Notes under the pieces: generated by a model | Told to the model about the DNA's origin: nothing | Database searches by the model: none | The model's input: the letters and a program-made list of their open reading frames with translations, nothing else | Translations under genes and position numbers: made by a program | Shown: positions 17,890-27,589 of the stretch, piece after piece | How the letters are laid out: the number at the start of each line of letters is the position of its first letter | How positions within the stretch are numbered: position 1 is the first letter of the stretch | Source: Rhodospirillales bacterium | GTDB taxonomy: Bacteria > Pseudomonadota > Alphaproteobacteria > Rhodospirillales > Thalassospiraceae | Assembly: GCA_019634165.1 (NCBI GenBank) | Contig: JAHQVT010000007.1 | Span: 1-64,000 of the forward strand | Direction of reading: 5' to 3' | DNA length: 64,000 nucleotides

Positions 17890-18986
17890 CCCTTACGCTT
17901 GAAAACATAACCAAGACCGTGGGAGGGGAGTCCCACATCGACGACGTGTCGATGACGTTGGAACCGGGTTCCTTCAACGTCCTGCTGGGACGAACCTTGG
18001 CTGGTAAAACGACATTGATGCGCATTATGGCAGGGCTTGAACCGCCAACCAGTGGCCGCATTCTTGTTGATGATGTTGATGTGACCGGCATGGCTGTACA
18101 GAAACGCAATGTCGCCATGGTCTATCAGCAATTCATCAATTACCCGTCGATGAACGTCTATGACAATATTGCCTCCCCGCTGAAGCTTCAGCGCGTTGAT
18201 GCTGCCGAAATTGAAAAGCGTGTGCGCGAGACTGCGGAATTGATGCATATCGAACATCTGCTTGACCGCCTGCCGCAAGAACTTTCCGGGGGTCAGCAGC
18301 AGCGTACCGCCATGGCACGCGCCATGGTCAAGGATTGCAAGTTGCTTCTGCTTGATGAGCCGCTTGTAAACCTTGACTACAAATTGCGTGAAGAACTGCG
18401 CGAAGAAATTCCAAACCTTTTGGCCAAACGCGACACCATTGTTGTCTATGCCACGACCGAACCGATGGAAGCCCTGCTTCTGGGTGGGAAATGTGCCGTA
18501 ATGCATGAAGGCCACATGACCCAGTTTGGCCCGACCACGTCGGTTTATCATAACCCGGCATCGGTTGAGACCGGTCTGATCTTTTCTGATCCGCCAATCA
18601 ACCTTGTCGAGGCCGAAGTCCGCGATAGCGCGATCTTTATGAAAAGCGGCCATCAGGTTCCGCTTTCAGGGCACCTTTCTGGTTTGGCAAACGGCAATTA
18701 TACCCTTGGCATTCGTGCCAACCATTTGTCGGTTGTTCCAACCGGCCCAGACACGATTGCCATGCAAGGACAGGTCGAACTGGCTGAAATCACCGGTTCT
18801 GAAACCTTTGTTCACGTGCATTTCAATGATGTGTCCTGGGTCATTCAGGAAGAAGGCGTTCACAACCCGCGTCTGGGTGAAGCCACCGCGTTCTATGTCG
18901 ATCCAACACGCCTGTTTGCCTTTGATGCAAACGGACAACTCGTGGCCGCGCCGCCGGTCGAAATTTCCAATGGCAAAGCGGCGTGA
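17886..18986 (+). CDS. glpS: Glycerol ABC transporter ATP-binding subunit 1
   Basis: 366 aa of the MalK/UgpC type with a C-terminal TOBE-like region. Walker A is GRTLAGKT (35-42), the signature is a canonical LSGGQ (133-137), and Walker B ends in LLLLDEP. The switch histidine is missing: Thr191 stands in the segment VYATTEPMEA, where the consensus is YVTHDQVEA. The start is the ATG in the ATGA overlap with glpD, preceded by a purine-rich site. It pairs with GlpT encoded next, which has the opposite defect. The order glpD-glpS-glpT-glpP-glpQ-glpU-glpV matches the rhizobial glycerol transporter. Confidence 0.9.
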   Translation: MTLTLENITKTVGGESHIDDVSMTLEPGSFNVLLGRTLAGKTTLMRIMAGLEPPTSGRILVDDVDVTGMAVQKRNVAMVYQQFINYPSMNVYDNIASPLKLQRVDAAEIEKRVRETAELMHIEHLLDRLPQELSGGQQQRTAMARAMVKDCKLLLLDEPLVNLDYKLREELREEIPNLLAKRDTIVVYATTEPMEALLLGGKCAVMHEGHMTQFGPTTSVYHNPASVETGLIFSDPPINLVEAEVRDSAIFMKSGHQVPLSGHLSGLANGNYTLGIRANHLSVVPTGPDTIAMQGQVELAEITGSETFVHVHFNDVSWVIQEEGVHNPRLGEATAFYVDPTRLFAFDANGQLVAAPPVEISNGKAA

Positions 18987-19001
18987 GGATAGAAAAGTAA
19001 A

Positions 19002-20093
19002 ATGGCACGTATTGATCTTAAAGGCCTTGCGCATTCCTATTACCCCGATCCGAAAACGGACGAGGATTATGCGCTGCGCCGTATGGAACATGTTTGGGAA
19101 GATGGTGGGGCATACGCCCTTCTTGGCCCATCGGGCTGTGGCAAGACCACACTTTTGAACATTATTTCCGGTCTTCTGACCCCATCGCACGGTCAGGTCA
19201 TGTTTGATGGCAAGGATGTCACCAATCTGGCCCCCGAAGAGCGCAACATCGCACAGGTTTTCCAGTTCCCGGTGATTTACGACACCATGACTGTTTATGA
19301 AAACCTTGCCTTCCCGTTGCGCAATCGTGGTGTCGATGAAAAACGGGTTGATGCCCGTGTGCGCGAAATCGCAGAGATGCTTGATCTAAGCTCGAAGCTT
19401 AAGCAAAAAGCACGCGGTTTGGGTGCAGATGAAAAGCAGACGATCTCGCTTGGGCGTGGTCTGGTCCGTGATGATGTATCCGCCATTCTGTTTGACGAAC
19501 CGCTGACCGTGATTGACCCGCATTTAAAATGGGTTTTGCGCCGTAAGCTCAAAGAAATTCACAACAAGCTGCGCCCGACCATGGTCTATGTCACCCATGA
19601 TCAGGTCGAAGCCCTGACCTTTGCCGACAAAGTTGTCGTCATGTATGGCGGCAAGGTCGTGCAGTTGGGCACCCCGCAGGAACTGTTTGAAAATCCGGCG
19701 CATACTTTTGTTGGCTATTTCATCGGAAGCCCCGGCATGAACATCATGGATTGCAACATTGATGATGGTGCAGCCTGGATTGATGGGCAGCGCATTGGTC
19801 TTTCCGATCGCCATCTTGAAGCGGTTTCCAAACAAAGTGGCAAGATCGAGCTGGGTATTCGCCCGGAATTCCTGACCCTTGAAACCGGCAACGTCACCAA
19901 AGGCGACGGTGTTGAGGTCAACATCACCAAGGTCGAAGACCTTGGTCAGTATAAGATCGCAACCACCCGCTTTGGCGCATCGGAAATCAAGGTCAAGCTT
20001 GGCGAAGACGAACAGGTCATCGGTCAGTCCGGTATCCTGCGCTTTGCGCCGGAATGGACCAAGCTTTACGCCGACAGTCAGTTGGTCGCGTAA
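19002..20093 (+). CDS. glpT: Glycerol ABC transporter ATP-binding subunit 2
   Basis: 363 aa. Walker A is canonical (GPSGCGKT, 42-49), Walker B is AILFDEP, and the switch His199 is present (YVTHDQVEAL). The ABC signature has been lost: where LSGGQ is expected it reads LGADE (140-144). The C-terminus is a TOBE-like regulatory domain. With GlpS it would form a heterodimer with one complete ATP site (Walker motifs and histidine from GlpT, LSGGQ from GlpS) and one defective site. This ABC protein shares only its name with the major-facilitator GlpT of enterobacteria. Confidence 0.9.
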   Translation: MARIDLKGLAHSYYPDPKTDEDYALRRMEHVWEDGGAYALLGPSGCGKTTLLNIISGLLTPSHGQVMFDGKDVTNLAPEERNIAQVFQFPVIYDTMTVYENLAFPLRNRGVDEKRVDARVREIAEMLDLSSKLKQKARGLGADEKQTISLGRGLVRDDVSAILFDEPLTVIDPHLKWVLRRKLKEIHNKLRPTMVYVTHDQVEALTFADKVVVMYGGKVVQLGTPQELFENPAHTFVGYFIGSPGMNIMDCNIDDGAAWIDGQRIGLSDRHLEAVSKQSGKIELGIRPEFLTLETGNVTKGDGVEVNITKVEDLGQYKIATTRFGASEIKVKLGEDEQVIGQSGILRFAPEWTKLYADSQLVA

Positions 20094-20107
20094 GGGGGAA
20101 TGGTGAA

Positions 20108-20980
20108 ATGAACAAAATTACCAACAACAAAGCCTGGTTCCTCGTCCTGCCGGTCTTCTTTATTGTCGCCATCAGCGCGATTATTCCGCTGATGACGGTT
20201 GTGAACTATTCGGTTCAGGACATTTTCGACCCACAGACACGCTTTTTTGTCGGGACGGAATGGTTCGAACAGGTTCTCGCTGATCGCCGCCTGCATGACG
20301 CACTGGTCCGTCAGATCGTCTTTACGCTGAGCGTGCTGTTCATCGAAATTCCACTGGGCATTGCGGTCGCACTGACCTTGCCGCGCAAAGGCTGGGGTGT
20401 TTCGGCATCGATGGTGCTGCTTGCCCTGCCCTTGCTTATTCCATGGAACGTGGTTGGCACCATCTGGCAGATTTTTGGCCGTGCCGATATTGGCCTTGGT
20501 GGCTATGTCATCAATCTGATGGGCATTGATTACAACTATTCCCAAAATCCGATGGATGCGTGGGTCACGGTTCTGGTCATGGATGTCTGGCACTGGACCA
20601 GCTTGATTGTTCTTTTGTGCTATGCCGGTTTGCGGTCGATCCCGGATGCCTATTATCAGGCCGCCAAGATTGACGGTGCATCGCGTTGGGCCATTTTCCG
20701 GTTCATCCAGCTTCCTAAAATGCAGTCGGTTCTCGTGATTGGTGTGCTGCTGCGCTTTATGGACAGCTTCATGATTTACACCGAACCGTTCGTCCTGACA
20801 GGCGGCGGGCCGGGTACTGCTACGACATTCCTAAGCCAGTTTCTGGTTACCATTGCCGTTGGTCAGTTTGACCTTGGTCCTGCGGCTGCATTCTCGCTGA
20901 TCTACTTCCTGATCATTCTGCTGGTTTGCTGGGTTTTCTATACCGTCGTGATGAACGCCGGAAAGCGGGAGGAACAATAA
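20108..20980 (+). CDS. glpP: Glycerol ABC transporter permease 1
   Basis: 290 aa, about six membrane segments, with the MalF/UgpA-type permease architecture and an EAA-like coupling loop around DAYYQAAKIDGASRWAIFRF. The chosen ATG at 20108 follows a GGGGGA site just after the glpT stop; the frame is open a further 18 codons upstream into glpT. It partners GlpQ, which overlaps it almost directly. Named by operon order and family. Confidence 0.88.
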   Translation: MNKITNNKAWFLVLPVFFIVAISAIIPLMTVVNYSVQDIFDPQTRFFVGTEWFEQVLADRRLHDALVRQIVFTLSVLFIEIPLGIAVALTLPRKGWGVSASMVLLALPLLIPWNVVGTIWQIFGRADIGLGGYVINLMGIDYNYSQNPMDAWVTVLVMDVWHWTSLIVLLCYAGLRSIPDAYYQAAKIDGASRWAIFRFIQLPKMQSVLVIGVLLRFMDSFMIYTEPFVLTGGGPGTATTFLSQFLVTIAVGQFDLGPAAAFSLIYFLIILLVCWVFYTVVMNAGKREEQ

Positions 20981-20981
20981 A

Positions 20982-21785
20982 ATGCAGTTCCAGAAACGTC
21001 ATATCGGACTTCTTCTTTATATCATCTTCCTGTTGCTGCCGATTTATTGGTTGTTCAACATGTCGATCAAAACCAATACGGAAATTCTGGGCACAATGAC
21101 CCTGTTCCCGGACAATCCGACATTGGCAAACTATGCAACGATCCTGACCGATCCGGCGTGGTATTCGGGTTACATCAACTCGATGATTTATGTCGGGATC
21201 AACGTTGTCATTTCGTTGGTTGTGGCTCTTCCGGCGGCCTATGCGTTTTCGCGGTTCAATTTTACCGGCGACAAGCATCTGTTCTTCTGGCTTCTGACCA
21301 ACCGTATGGCACCGCCTGCTGTGTTCTTGCTGCCGTTTTTCCAGCTTTATTCAAGTGTCGGACTGTTTGACACCCATATTGCTGTGGCCCTTGCGCACTG
21401 CCTGTTTAACGTGCCTTTGGCGGTCTGGATTTTGGAAGGCTTCATGTCTGGCATTCCAAAGGAAATCGATGAAACCGCCTATGTCGACGGCTATTCGTTC
21501 CCGCGCTTCTTTACCACGATCTTCATTCCGCTGATCCGTTCAGGCATCGGGGTTACTGCGTTCTTCTGCTTTATGTTTAGCTGGGTGGAACTTCTTCTGG
21601 CCAGAACGCTTACCTCGGTCGATGCCAAACCGATCGTCGCCACCATGACCCGTACCGTTTCGGCATCGGGGCTGGATTGGGGCGTGCTGGCAGCGGCAGG
21701 TATTTTGACGATCGTTCCCGGCGCCTTGGTGATTTGGTTCGTTCGTAACTACATCGCCAAAGGTTTCGCGATGGGCCGTGTGTAA
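20982..21785 (+). CDS. glpQ: Glycerol ABC transporter permease 2
   Basis: 267 aa, six predicted membrane helices, MalG/UgpE type. The EAA loop is visible as DETAYVDGYSFPRFF. It starts two bases after the glpP stop, and GGAGG lies within the end of glpP, so the two are translationally coupled. With GlpP it forms the membrane channel of the glycerol importer. It is unrelated to the glycerophosphodiester phosphodiesterase also called GlpQ. Confidence 0.88.
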   Translation: MQFQKRHIGLLLYIIFLLLPIYWLFNMSIKTNTEILGTMTLFPDNPTLANYATILTDPAWYSGYINSMIYVGINVVISLVVALPAAYAFSRFNFTGDKHLFFWLLTNRMAPPAVFLLPFFQLYSSVGLFDTHIAVALAHCLFNVPLAVWILEGFMSGIPKEIDETAYVDGYSFPRFFTTIFIPLIRSGIGVTAFFCFMFSWVELLLARTLTSVDAKPIVATMTRTVSASGLDWGVLAAAGILTIVPGALVIWFVRNYIAKGFAMGRV

Positions 21786-21809
21786 TCGGAAAACAGGAGG
21801 AATATCACT

Positions 21810-22082
21810 ATGACTTGGATGGCCTGGACCCCGGTTACCGCAGCATTCTTTAGCTGCATCATCCTAACGCTGATCGGGATGGGAATTTGGCAGTCGGTAT
21901 CACCGACTGTTCCGCGCCGCGGCTTTTTGCCGCTGGAAACAACACGCGGGGATCGCCTGTTCATCAGCTTGTTAGGTGCGGCCTATATCCATTTGGGCTG
22001 GCTGGCATTTACCGATGCCGCCCTTTGGATTGGGTCGATCATTGCCCTTGTCTGGCTGCTTGTGGTCATGCGCTGGGGATAA
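21810..22082 (+). CDS. glpU: Small membrane protein of the glycerol operon (DUF2160)
   Basis: 90 aa with three hydrophobic segments (about 9-29, 50-65 and 70-88). It matches the DUF2160 proteins that lie between the permeases and the binding protein in glycerol ABC operons, where the gene has been called glpU. A GGAGG site precedes the ATG by about ten bases. Its role is unknown; it is probably an accessory subunit of the transporter or a membrane chaperone. Confidence 0.82.
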   Translation: MTWMAWTPVTAAFFSCIILTLIGMGIWQSVSPTVPRRGFLPLETTRGDRLFISLLGAAYIHLGWLAFTDAALWIGSIIALVWLLVVMRWG

Positions 22083-22219
22083 AATTCGGAACGGTACCGT
22101 GTCCTACGACGGTGCCGTTTCTTTTGCATTCATACGCGGTGGGTACCCGTCTTCCCCCACTGCTCATGACCGGTCTGACCGGATACGTAAAAAAGGAAGA
22201 CGACCAGGGAGAAAACGAC

Positions 22220-23974
22220 ATGATCGTTAAAGCCAAAGGCGCCTCTAGCATTGTTAAAGGCAGTGCCGTTGCAGTCGCTCTTGGTCTTGCTGTGCTGGCA
22301 AATCCGGCCATGGCAGACCAATATACCGATGCCGCCAAGAAATGGATCGATAACGAGTTCCAGCCATCAAGCATTGATAAAAGTGCTCAGATGGCCGAAC
22401 TCGAATGGTTCATCAAGGCTGCTGAACCGTTCCGTGGCATGGACATCAACGTGGTGTCCGAAACCATCACCACGCATGAATATGAGTCAAAAGTTCTGGC
22501 AAAGGCTTTCTCGGAAATCACCGGGATTAACCTGACCCATGACCTGATTGGCGAAGGCGATGTTATCGAAAAACTGCAGACTCAAATGCAGTCGAACCGT
22601 AACATCTATGACGCCTACATCAATGACTCGGACCTGATCGGTACGCATTCGCGTTATGACGCAGTTGTCCCGCTTTCAGACTTCATGGCTGGCGAAGGTA
22701 AAGACGTCACCTCTCCGACCCTTGATCTGGAAGACTTCATTGGTCTTTCCTTCACCACCGGTCCGGATGGCAAGCTTTATCAGCTTCCAGACCAACAGTT
22801 CGCGAACCTTTACTGGTTCCGCTATGACTGGTTCCAGCGCGCTGATCTGCAAAAGCAGTTCAAAGACAAGTTCGGCTACGATCTTGGCGTTCCGGTTAAC
22901 TGGTCTGCCTATGAAGATATCGCAGAATTCTTCACCAATGACGTGAAAGAAATCGACGGTAAAAAAGTCTATGGCCACATGGATTACGGTAAAAAAGACC
23001 CATCCTTGGGTTGGCGCTTTACCGATGCGTGGCTGTCGATGGCTGGCGCTGGCGATACCGGCATCCCGAACGGCCTTCCGGTTGATGAATGGGGTATCCG
23101 CGTTGAAGGTTGCGCACCGGCTGGATCAAGTGTGACCCGTGGTGGTGCTGCAAACGGCCCGGCGGCTGTTTACGCGCTGACCAAATACATTGATTGGCTC
23201 AAAGCTTATGCTCCGGCCGAAGCCGCAGGCATGACCTTTGGCGAAGCTGGTCCGGTTCCGGCACAGGGCCAGATTGCTCAGCAGATCTTCTGGTACACCG
23301 CCTTTACCGCAGACATGGCCAAAGAAGGTCTTCCGGTTGTGAATGCAGACGGAACCCCGAAATGGCGTATGGCACCGTCGCCGCACGGCCCTTACTGGTC
23401 CGAAGGCATGAAGCTTGGCTATCAGGATACCGGTTCTTGGACCCTGATGAAATCGACCCCGCCTGAGCGCCGTAAAGCTGCATGGCTTTATGCGCAGTTC
23501 GTAACTGCGAAAACCACCTCGCTGAAAAAGACCCTCACCGGTCTGACGCCAATCCGTCAGTCGGACCTCGACACCGCCGAAATGACCGAAGCAGCACCGA
23601 AACTTGGTGGTTTGGTTGAATTCTATCGTTCCCCGGCGCGTATCGCATGGACCCCGACGGGCACCAACGTTCCGGATTACCCGAAACTGGCTCAGCTCTG
23701 GTGGCAGAACGTTGCCGAAGCTGTAACCGGCGAGCGGACCCCGCAGGAAGCCATGGACAATCTTGCAAGCTCCATGGACAAAGTTCTGCAGCGTCTGGAA
23801 CGTGCAGGTATTGGTGGCGAATGTGCACCGAAACTGAACGAAGAACGTGACGCCCAGTACTGGTTCGACCAGCCGGGTGCTCCGAAGGCACTTCTTGCCA
23901 ACGAAAAGCCGCAGGGTGAGACCGTTAAATATGACGATCTGATCGCGGCATGGCGTGCGGGCCGCGTCAAGTAA
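22220..23974 (+). CDS. glpV: Glycerol ABC transporter periplasmic binding protein
   Basis: 584 aa, long for a solute-binding protein but usual for this family. The N-terminus is a Sec signal peptide (basic MIVKAKG, a hydrophobic stretch and the cleavage site PAMA-DQ near residue 33). The start at 22220 is fixed by GGGAG upstream and by the signal peptide; the open frame extends 111 codons upstream through glpU in another frame, but that part is not protein-like. It captures glycerol in the periplasm and delivers it to GlpPQ. It is the last gene of the operon. Confidence 0.9.
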   Translation: MIVKAKGASSIVKGSAVAVALGLAVLANPAMADQYTDAAKKWIDNEFQPSSIDKSAQMAELEWFIKAAEPFRGMDINVVSETITTHEYESKVLAKAFSEITGINLTHDLIGEGDVIEKLQTQMQSNRNIYDAYINDSDLIGTHSRYDAVVPLSDFMAGEGKDVTSPTLDLEDFIGLSFTTGPDGKLYQLPDQQFANLYWFRYDWFQRADLQKQFKDKFGYDLGVPVNWSAYEDIAEFFTNDVKEIDGKKVYGHMDYGKKDPSLGWRFTDAWLSMAGAGDTGIPNGLPVDEWGIRVEGCAPAGSSVTRGGAANGPAAVYALTKYIDWLKAYAPAEAAGMTFGEAGPVPAQGQIAQQIFWYTAFTADMAKEGLPVVNADGTPKWRMAPSPHGPYWSEGMKLGYQDTGSWTLMKSTPPERRKAAWLYAQFVTAKTTSLKKTLTGLTPIRQSDLDTAEMTEAAPKLGGLVEFYRSPARIAWTPTGTNVPDYPKLAQLWWQNVAEAVTGERTPQEAMDNLASSMDKVLQRLERAGIGGECAPKLNEERDAQYWFDQPGAPKALLANEKPQGETVKYDDLIAAWRAGRVK

Positions 23975-23989
23975 CGGCCCACTGGGGGT

Positions 23990-24015
23990 GCCGGGGGTGA
24001 TTTATCATCCCCGGC
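23990..24015 (+). terminator. Possible attenuating hairpin after glpV
   Basis: GCCGGGG/CCCCGGC with an interrupted inner stem lies 16 bases after the stop. It has no good T run, so it may protect the mRNA end or act as a weak terminator. Confidence 0.4.
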
Positions 24016-24127
24016 CGTCCCACCAAATGTACCCAACATTTTCGTTTATCCATTTTCAGAACCAACCGATTTATCACCAAGACAAAATGCCCAAAGCAGT
24101 TATTTCCTCCCTGCCATAAGCAACTCT

Positions 24128-24176
24128 CGAGGCTGACGCCTTTTGGTTTTTTATCTTCGTCAGTCTCGGTTTTTTT
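24128..24176 (+). terminator. Glycerol operon terminator
   Basis: An 11-bp stem (CGAGGCTGACG with CGTCAGTCTCG, one G-U pair) with a 19-base loop is followed by seven Ts. It lies just ahead of the Sel1-like gene. Confidence 0.75.
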
Positions 24177-24210
24177 GCCCTACACAGCACAAGAAGTCAG
24201 ACAGAGTTTC

Positions 24211-25095
24211 ATGAAAAATACGGTTGATCCATTGACCAAATCGCCAAATGCCAAACAGCGCACCAACCTTGTGCAAATTGCATCGATGGCACTTGCGCTT
24301 GGCGTGATCGTTGCCGGTCCCGCACATGGCGCATCCATGATGGATGACGCCATTGCCGCCTATCGCCATGGTGAATTTGAAAAATCAGCCGAAACGTTCA
24401 GCACCCTTGCCACACAAGGCAACGCCACCGCGCAGTATCTTTTGTCCTGCCAAATGATCAATGGGGCGGGCATGGATGCCCAAGAAGATGCTGGCTGGGA
24501 TATGATGAAACAGGCGGCAGGCAATCAAAACCCTGATGCCAGCATCGTCATGGCCCGCAAACTTGAAGCCGAGAACGCCCCGCGTGATCTGGTGCGCAGC
24601 CTTTATCAGCAGGCCGCCGATAAGAATCGAACCCAAGCCCTTTTGTGGTTGGCCCTTGATGCCGTGGATCAGGGCAAAAGTGATGCTGCCAAATCCATGC
24701 TTGAACAGGCATGGGACCTTGGCGATCCGCGTGCGGCTACTTTGCTGGCGAACCGTTTCACCAAATCAGACAGCGGCCGCTATCAATATTTGCGTGCCGC
24801 CGCCCAGCGCGGCGAAATGCGTGCGGCGGCCTATCTTGCCGAAGAAGCCCGCAAAGTTGATGACACCGCCGAGGCCGTTGGCTGGTGCGCGATTGCCACC
24901 GGCCTTCCCGGCCATAACGAAGATGTCGATTGGAAATCCATTGGCGATGCGGTCGAGCAGAACTGTGGCCAGTTCGATGAAGACCTAGAACCCACCGCGC
25001 GTGCCAAAACCCGCGAAAAGGTTGATCAGTTCCTCGCCCGGTTCTTTGATGGATATAAACCCTGGACGCCTTGGCGGGCGTGTTCAGTACGGTAA
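24211..25095 (+). CDS. Secreted Sel1-like/TPR-like repeat protein
   Basis: 294 aa from the ATG at 24211; an in-frame TTG at 24175 lies inside the preceding terminator and is unlikely. A signal peptide is plausible (hydrophobic ASMALALGVIVAGPAHGA, about residues 27-44). The mature part consists of helical repeats resembling Sel1 units, for example AAYRHGEFEKSAETFSTLA and further AA.RG-like turns (AAQRGEMRAAAYLAEEA). Such proteins act as periplasmic scaffolds. It stands alone between two terminators with no functional link to its neighbours. Specific role unknown. Confidence 0.7.
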   Translation: MKNTVDPLTKSPNAKQRTNLVQIASMALALGVIVAGPAHGASMMDDAIAAYRHGEFEKSAETFSTLATQGNATAQYLLSCQMINGAGMDAQEDAGWDMMKQAAGNQNPDASIVMARKLEAENAPRDLVRSLYQQAADKNRTQALLWLALDAVDQGKSDAAKSMLEQAWDLGDPRAATLLANRFTKSDSGRYQYLRAAAQRGEMRAAAYLAEEARKVDDTAEAVGWCAIATGLPGHNEDVDWKSIGDAVEQNCGQFDEDLEPTARAKTREKVDQFLARFFDGYKPWTPWRACSVR

Positions 25096-25121
25096 AATAT
25101 CACCCTATATATAAAATGCAA

Positions 25122-25153
25122 AAAGGCCTCGATCGATAAAGATAGAGGCCTTT
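25122..25153. terminator. Bidirectional terminator
   Basis: AAAGGCCTC/GAGGCCTTT stem with a 14-base loop between the convergent Sel1-like and NfeD genes. Confidence 0.8.
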
Positions 25154-25181
25154 AATCCGATAATGGGGCGGTGATTGGTGA

Positions 25182-25649
25182 CTATGTCTCTACAGCTTTC
25201 ACGGCCTCAACACGCAATGCACTGCCTTCAACGGCAAGCACACGAACCTTCTGTCCTTTGACAAGTTCCTCGTCTGATTTCAGGACCCAACTTGATCCAT
25301 AAACGCTTTGCCGCACCACGCCATTGATTGTGTCCTCGGTCAAAATGGCCGTCTTTCCAACCAAGGAAGACGTCGCACTGCTAATGTCTTCTGCATCCGA
25401 TCCATTCCCTTTGTGCCGGAAAAACCGACGCCCCAAGACAAATGACAGGATGCTAAACACACCAAAGGCAATAAGCTGCAACTCCAGTGCAATATCGGAA
25501 ACCACTAGAACAACCAACCCTACGGCCACTGCCGCAATTGATAGCCATAGGAAGATGACTCCCGGAAGCAGCATTTCAAGGACAAGCATCAAGCATGCGA
25601 GTATCCACCAATGCCAAAATTCGACACTCAATTCAGAGAAAAAATCCAT
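25182..25649 (-). CDS. NfeD-family membrane protein
   Basis: 155 aa. The N-terminal half has three or four hydrophobic segments (about 14-75). The C-terminal half (about 95-152) is a small beta-barrel OB-like domain (VGKTAILTEDT...GSSWVLKSDEELVKGQKV), the standard NfeD short form without the protease domain. It follows the SPFH gene by 21 bases in the same direction, the classical NfeD/SPFH pairing, and probably anchors or regulates the SPFH oligomer in the inner membrane. Confidence 0.88.
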   Translation of the reverse strand: MDFFSELSVEFWHWWILACLMLVLEMLLPGVIFLWLSIAAVAVGLVVLVVSDIALELQLIAFGVFSILSFVLGRRFFRHKGNGSDAEDISSATSSLVGKTAILTEDTINGVVRQSVYGSSWVLKSDEELVKGQKVRVLAVEGSALRVEAVKAVET

Positions 25650-25670
25650 CTCGTCTGTCCTGCGTTAATG

Positions 25671-26597
25671 CTAGATTTTATCTGTCTGTGAGATGGTTTT
25701 AATCAATTCGGTCACACCACCGATTGATCCAACAACACCGGACGCATCCAACGGCATAAACACAAGTTTACTGTTGGGGCTTGAGGCGATCTGGCCAAGC
25801 GATTCAACATATTTCTGGGCAACAAAGTAGTTGATTGCTTGAACATCACCCTCGCGAATGGCCTTGGACACGGTTTCCGTCGCTTTGGCTTCTGCTTCTG
25901 CAGTACGTTCGCGTGCCTGTGCATCAAGCTCGGCTGCTGACATGCGGCCTTCTGCTGCCAAAATTGCCGCAGATTTTTCACCTTCGGCCCGTTTGATGTT
26001 GGCTTCGCGTTCCCCGTCTGCCTCAAGGATCAACGCACGTTTCTCGCGTTCAGCTTTCATCTGACGGTTCATTGCTTCGGTCAAATCTTCGGGTGGATTG
26101 ACGTCCTTGATTTCAACTCGGGTGATTTTCACCCCCCAATCGCTCGTGGCTTCATCAAGAACAGCCAAAAGGGATAAGCTGATTTTTTCCCGGTTTGACA
26201 GCATCTCGTCGAGTTCCATGGAACCAAGGACACTACGCAAGTTGGTCATCGCCAAATTCTGAACTGCATAATCGAGGCGCTCGACCTTATAAGCGGCATC
26301 TTTGGTGTTGGTCACACGAATAAACACCACGCCATCAACGACCACAGACGCGTTATCGCGTGAAATTACTTCCTGACTGGGGATATCCAGGACCCGCTCC
26401 ATCAGGCTCATACGGCGGCCAACCCGATCAAGAAGCGGAATCAAAACATGCATCCCTGGATCAAGCGTACGCAAGTATCGCCCAAGCCTTTCCACAGTAA
26501 TTTCGTACCCTTGCGGAACGATCTTAACACTGAGAAACGTCAGAACAACGGCCAGAACAACAAAGGCGAGTGAGAATATTGCAAAAGTCGAATGCAT
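25671..26597 (-). CDS. SPFH/Band 7 (stomatin-like, QmcA-type) membrane protein
   Basis: 308 aa. One N-terminal membrane helix (about 4-24) is followed by the SPFH domain ([40 protein letters not shown]). A long alanine/glutamate-rich coiled coil (about 170-245) contains repeats such as [14 protein letters not shown]. These proteins form large membrane microdomain cages and bind proteases or NfeD partners. It is first in a two-gene unit with nfeD. Confidence 0.88.
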   Translation of the reverse strand: MHSTFAIFSLAFVVLAVVLTFLSVKIVPQGYEITVERLGRYLRTLDPGMHVLIPLLDRVGRRMSLMERVLDIPSQEVISRDNASVVVDGVVFIRVTNTKDAAYKVERLDYAVQNLAMTNLRSVLGSMELDEMLSNREKISLSLLAVLDEATSDWGVKITRVEIKDVNPPEDLTEAMNRQMKAEREKRALILEADGEREANIKRAEGEKSAAILAAEGRMSAAELDAQARERTAEAEAKATETVSKAIREGDVQAINYFVAQKYVESLGQIASSPNSKLVFMPLDASGVVGSIGGVTELIKTISQTDKI

Positions 26598-26795
26598 GTG
26601 AAGCCCTTAAAAACTTGAATCCGATATCGGAACTTGCGCGCAAAAAAGACACGCTTCATGGGTCGCCTAGCTTAGAAACACCTATCAAAAGTAAATAGAA
26701 TCAACCAGACACACAACCTGCATTTGCCGCATTTACAAAGCGCTCAAACGCATCAGGCGCAAAGTACCGATACGGTATGTGCAACAACACATCGG

Positions 26796-27461
26796 TTAGC
26801 GCCCCTGCGCACGAACAAATCCAGATAGGATTTTATTTAGCGCACTTAAATCTTCTGGTGAATTAACGTTGGTAAAGGGCGCGATTTTAGCATCCCCTGT
26901 TTGAAATTCGACATTGATCGCATCCATGCCCCCTAATGCAGCACCTACTCTGCGATTGTCATCTGCGAACTGGTTGGTAATGACAGTGGCGCAATTGCGA
27001 TGCCAGATACTTGAAAGATAATGATCACGGTCGGCATGGCTGGAAAAGGCTGCTTTAACCTTGGCATTTAACGCGGCCTTCTGAAGCCTTGCGACCATAT
27101 CTACCGGCACAATCGGGCAATCCACCGGAAACGTCACAAGCCAGTCGGTATCATCTGGCAATGCACCAAGCCCGCCCAAAATCCCGCCCAATGGTCCCTG
27201 CCCCGCTTGTGGTTTATCGGCCACCACGGGCAATCCGTAAGTGGCAAAAACATCCGCATCCTCGTTCGAGGAAATCATCACATAATCGCATTGTGCCTGC
27301 GCTACATCGATGACGCGTGCGAGCAACGTTTTTCCACCGACCTCACGAAACGGTTTGTTTCCGCCCATGCGTCGGCCTTCACCACCGGCAAGGATGAGTG
27401 CTGCGGTTTTTGGCAGCTTTGGTTGTTTTGGCTTCTGATCGGGTTCGAATGGTGCGGTCAC
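26796..27461 (-). CDS. mobA: Molybdenum cofactor guanylyltransferase
   Basis: 221 aa with a GTG start. The nucleotidyltransferase signature LILAGGEGRRMGGNKPF (about 23-39) and the acidic VTFPVDCPIVP segment, which binds metal and GTP, are typical of MobA. The enzyme attaches GMP to molybdopterin in the cytosol. Residues after 190 keep the NVNSPEDL motif of the family. It is a single gene, divergent from the sugE riboswitch region. No molybdoenzyme gene is adjacent. Confidence 0.88.
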   Translation of the reverse strand: MTAPFEPDQKPKQPKLPKTAALILAGGEGRRMGGNKPFREVGGKTLLARVIDVAQAQCDYVMISSNEDADVFATYGLPVVADKPQAGQGPLGGILGGLGALPDDTDWLVTFPVDCPIVPVDMVARLQKAALNAKVKAAFSSHADRDHYLSSIWHRNCATVITNQFADDNRRVGAALGGMDAINVEFQTGDAKIAPFTNVNSPEDLSALNKILSGFVRAQGR

Positions 27462-27589
27462 GGGTCAAGCCGTTCTGATTAATGACGAAAAGTCACAGCC
27501 ATGTTGCCTTTGCGGCAATTGCCTGTGCGGTATTTGTCGCCTATAAATTTCATAAGCACAATGGCAACCTATCGTAAAATTGTTGCCCG

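Noticed and set aside
17718-18653. Leftward 311-codon open frame
   Set aside because: It lies entirely antisense to glpD and glpS, whose motifs are unambiguous; a codon-bias shadow.
21887-22219. Upstream extension of the glycerol-binding protein
   Set aside because: It overlaps glpU in another frame and lacks a signal peptide; the ATG at 22220 has both a ribosome binding site and a signal peptide.
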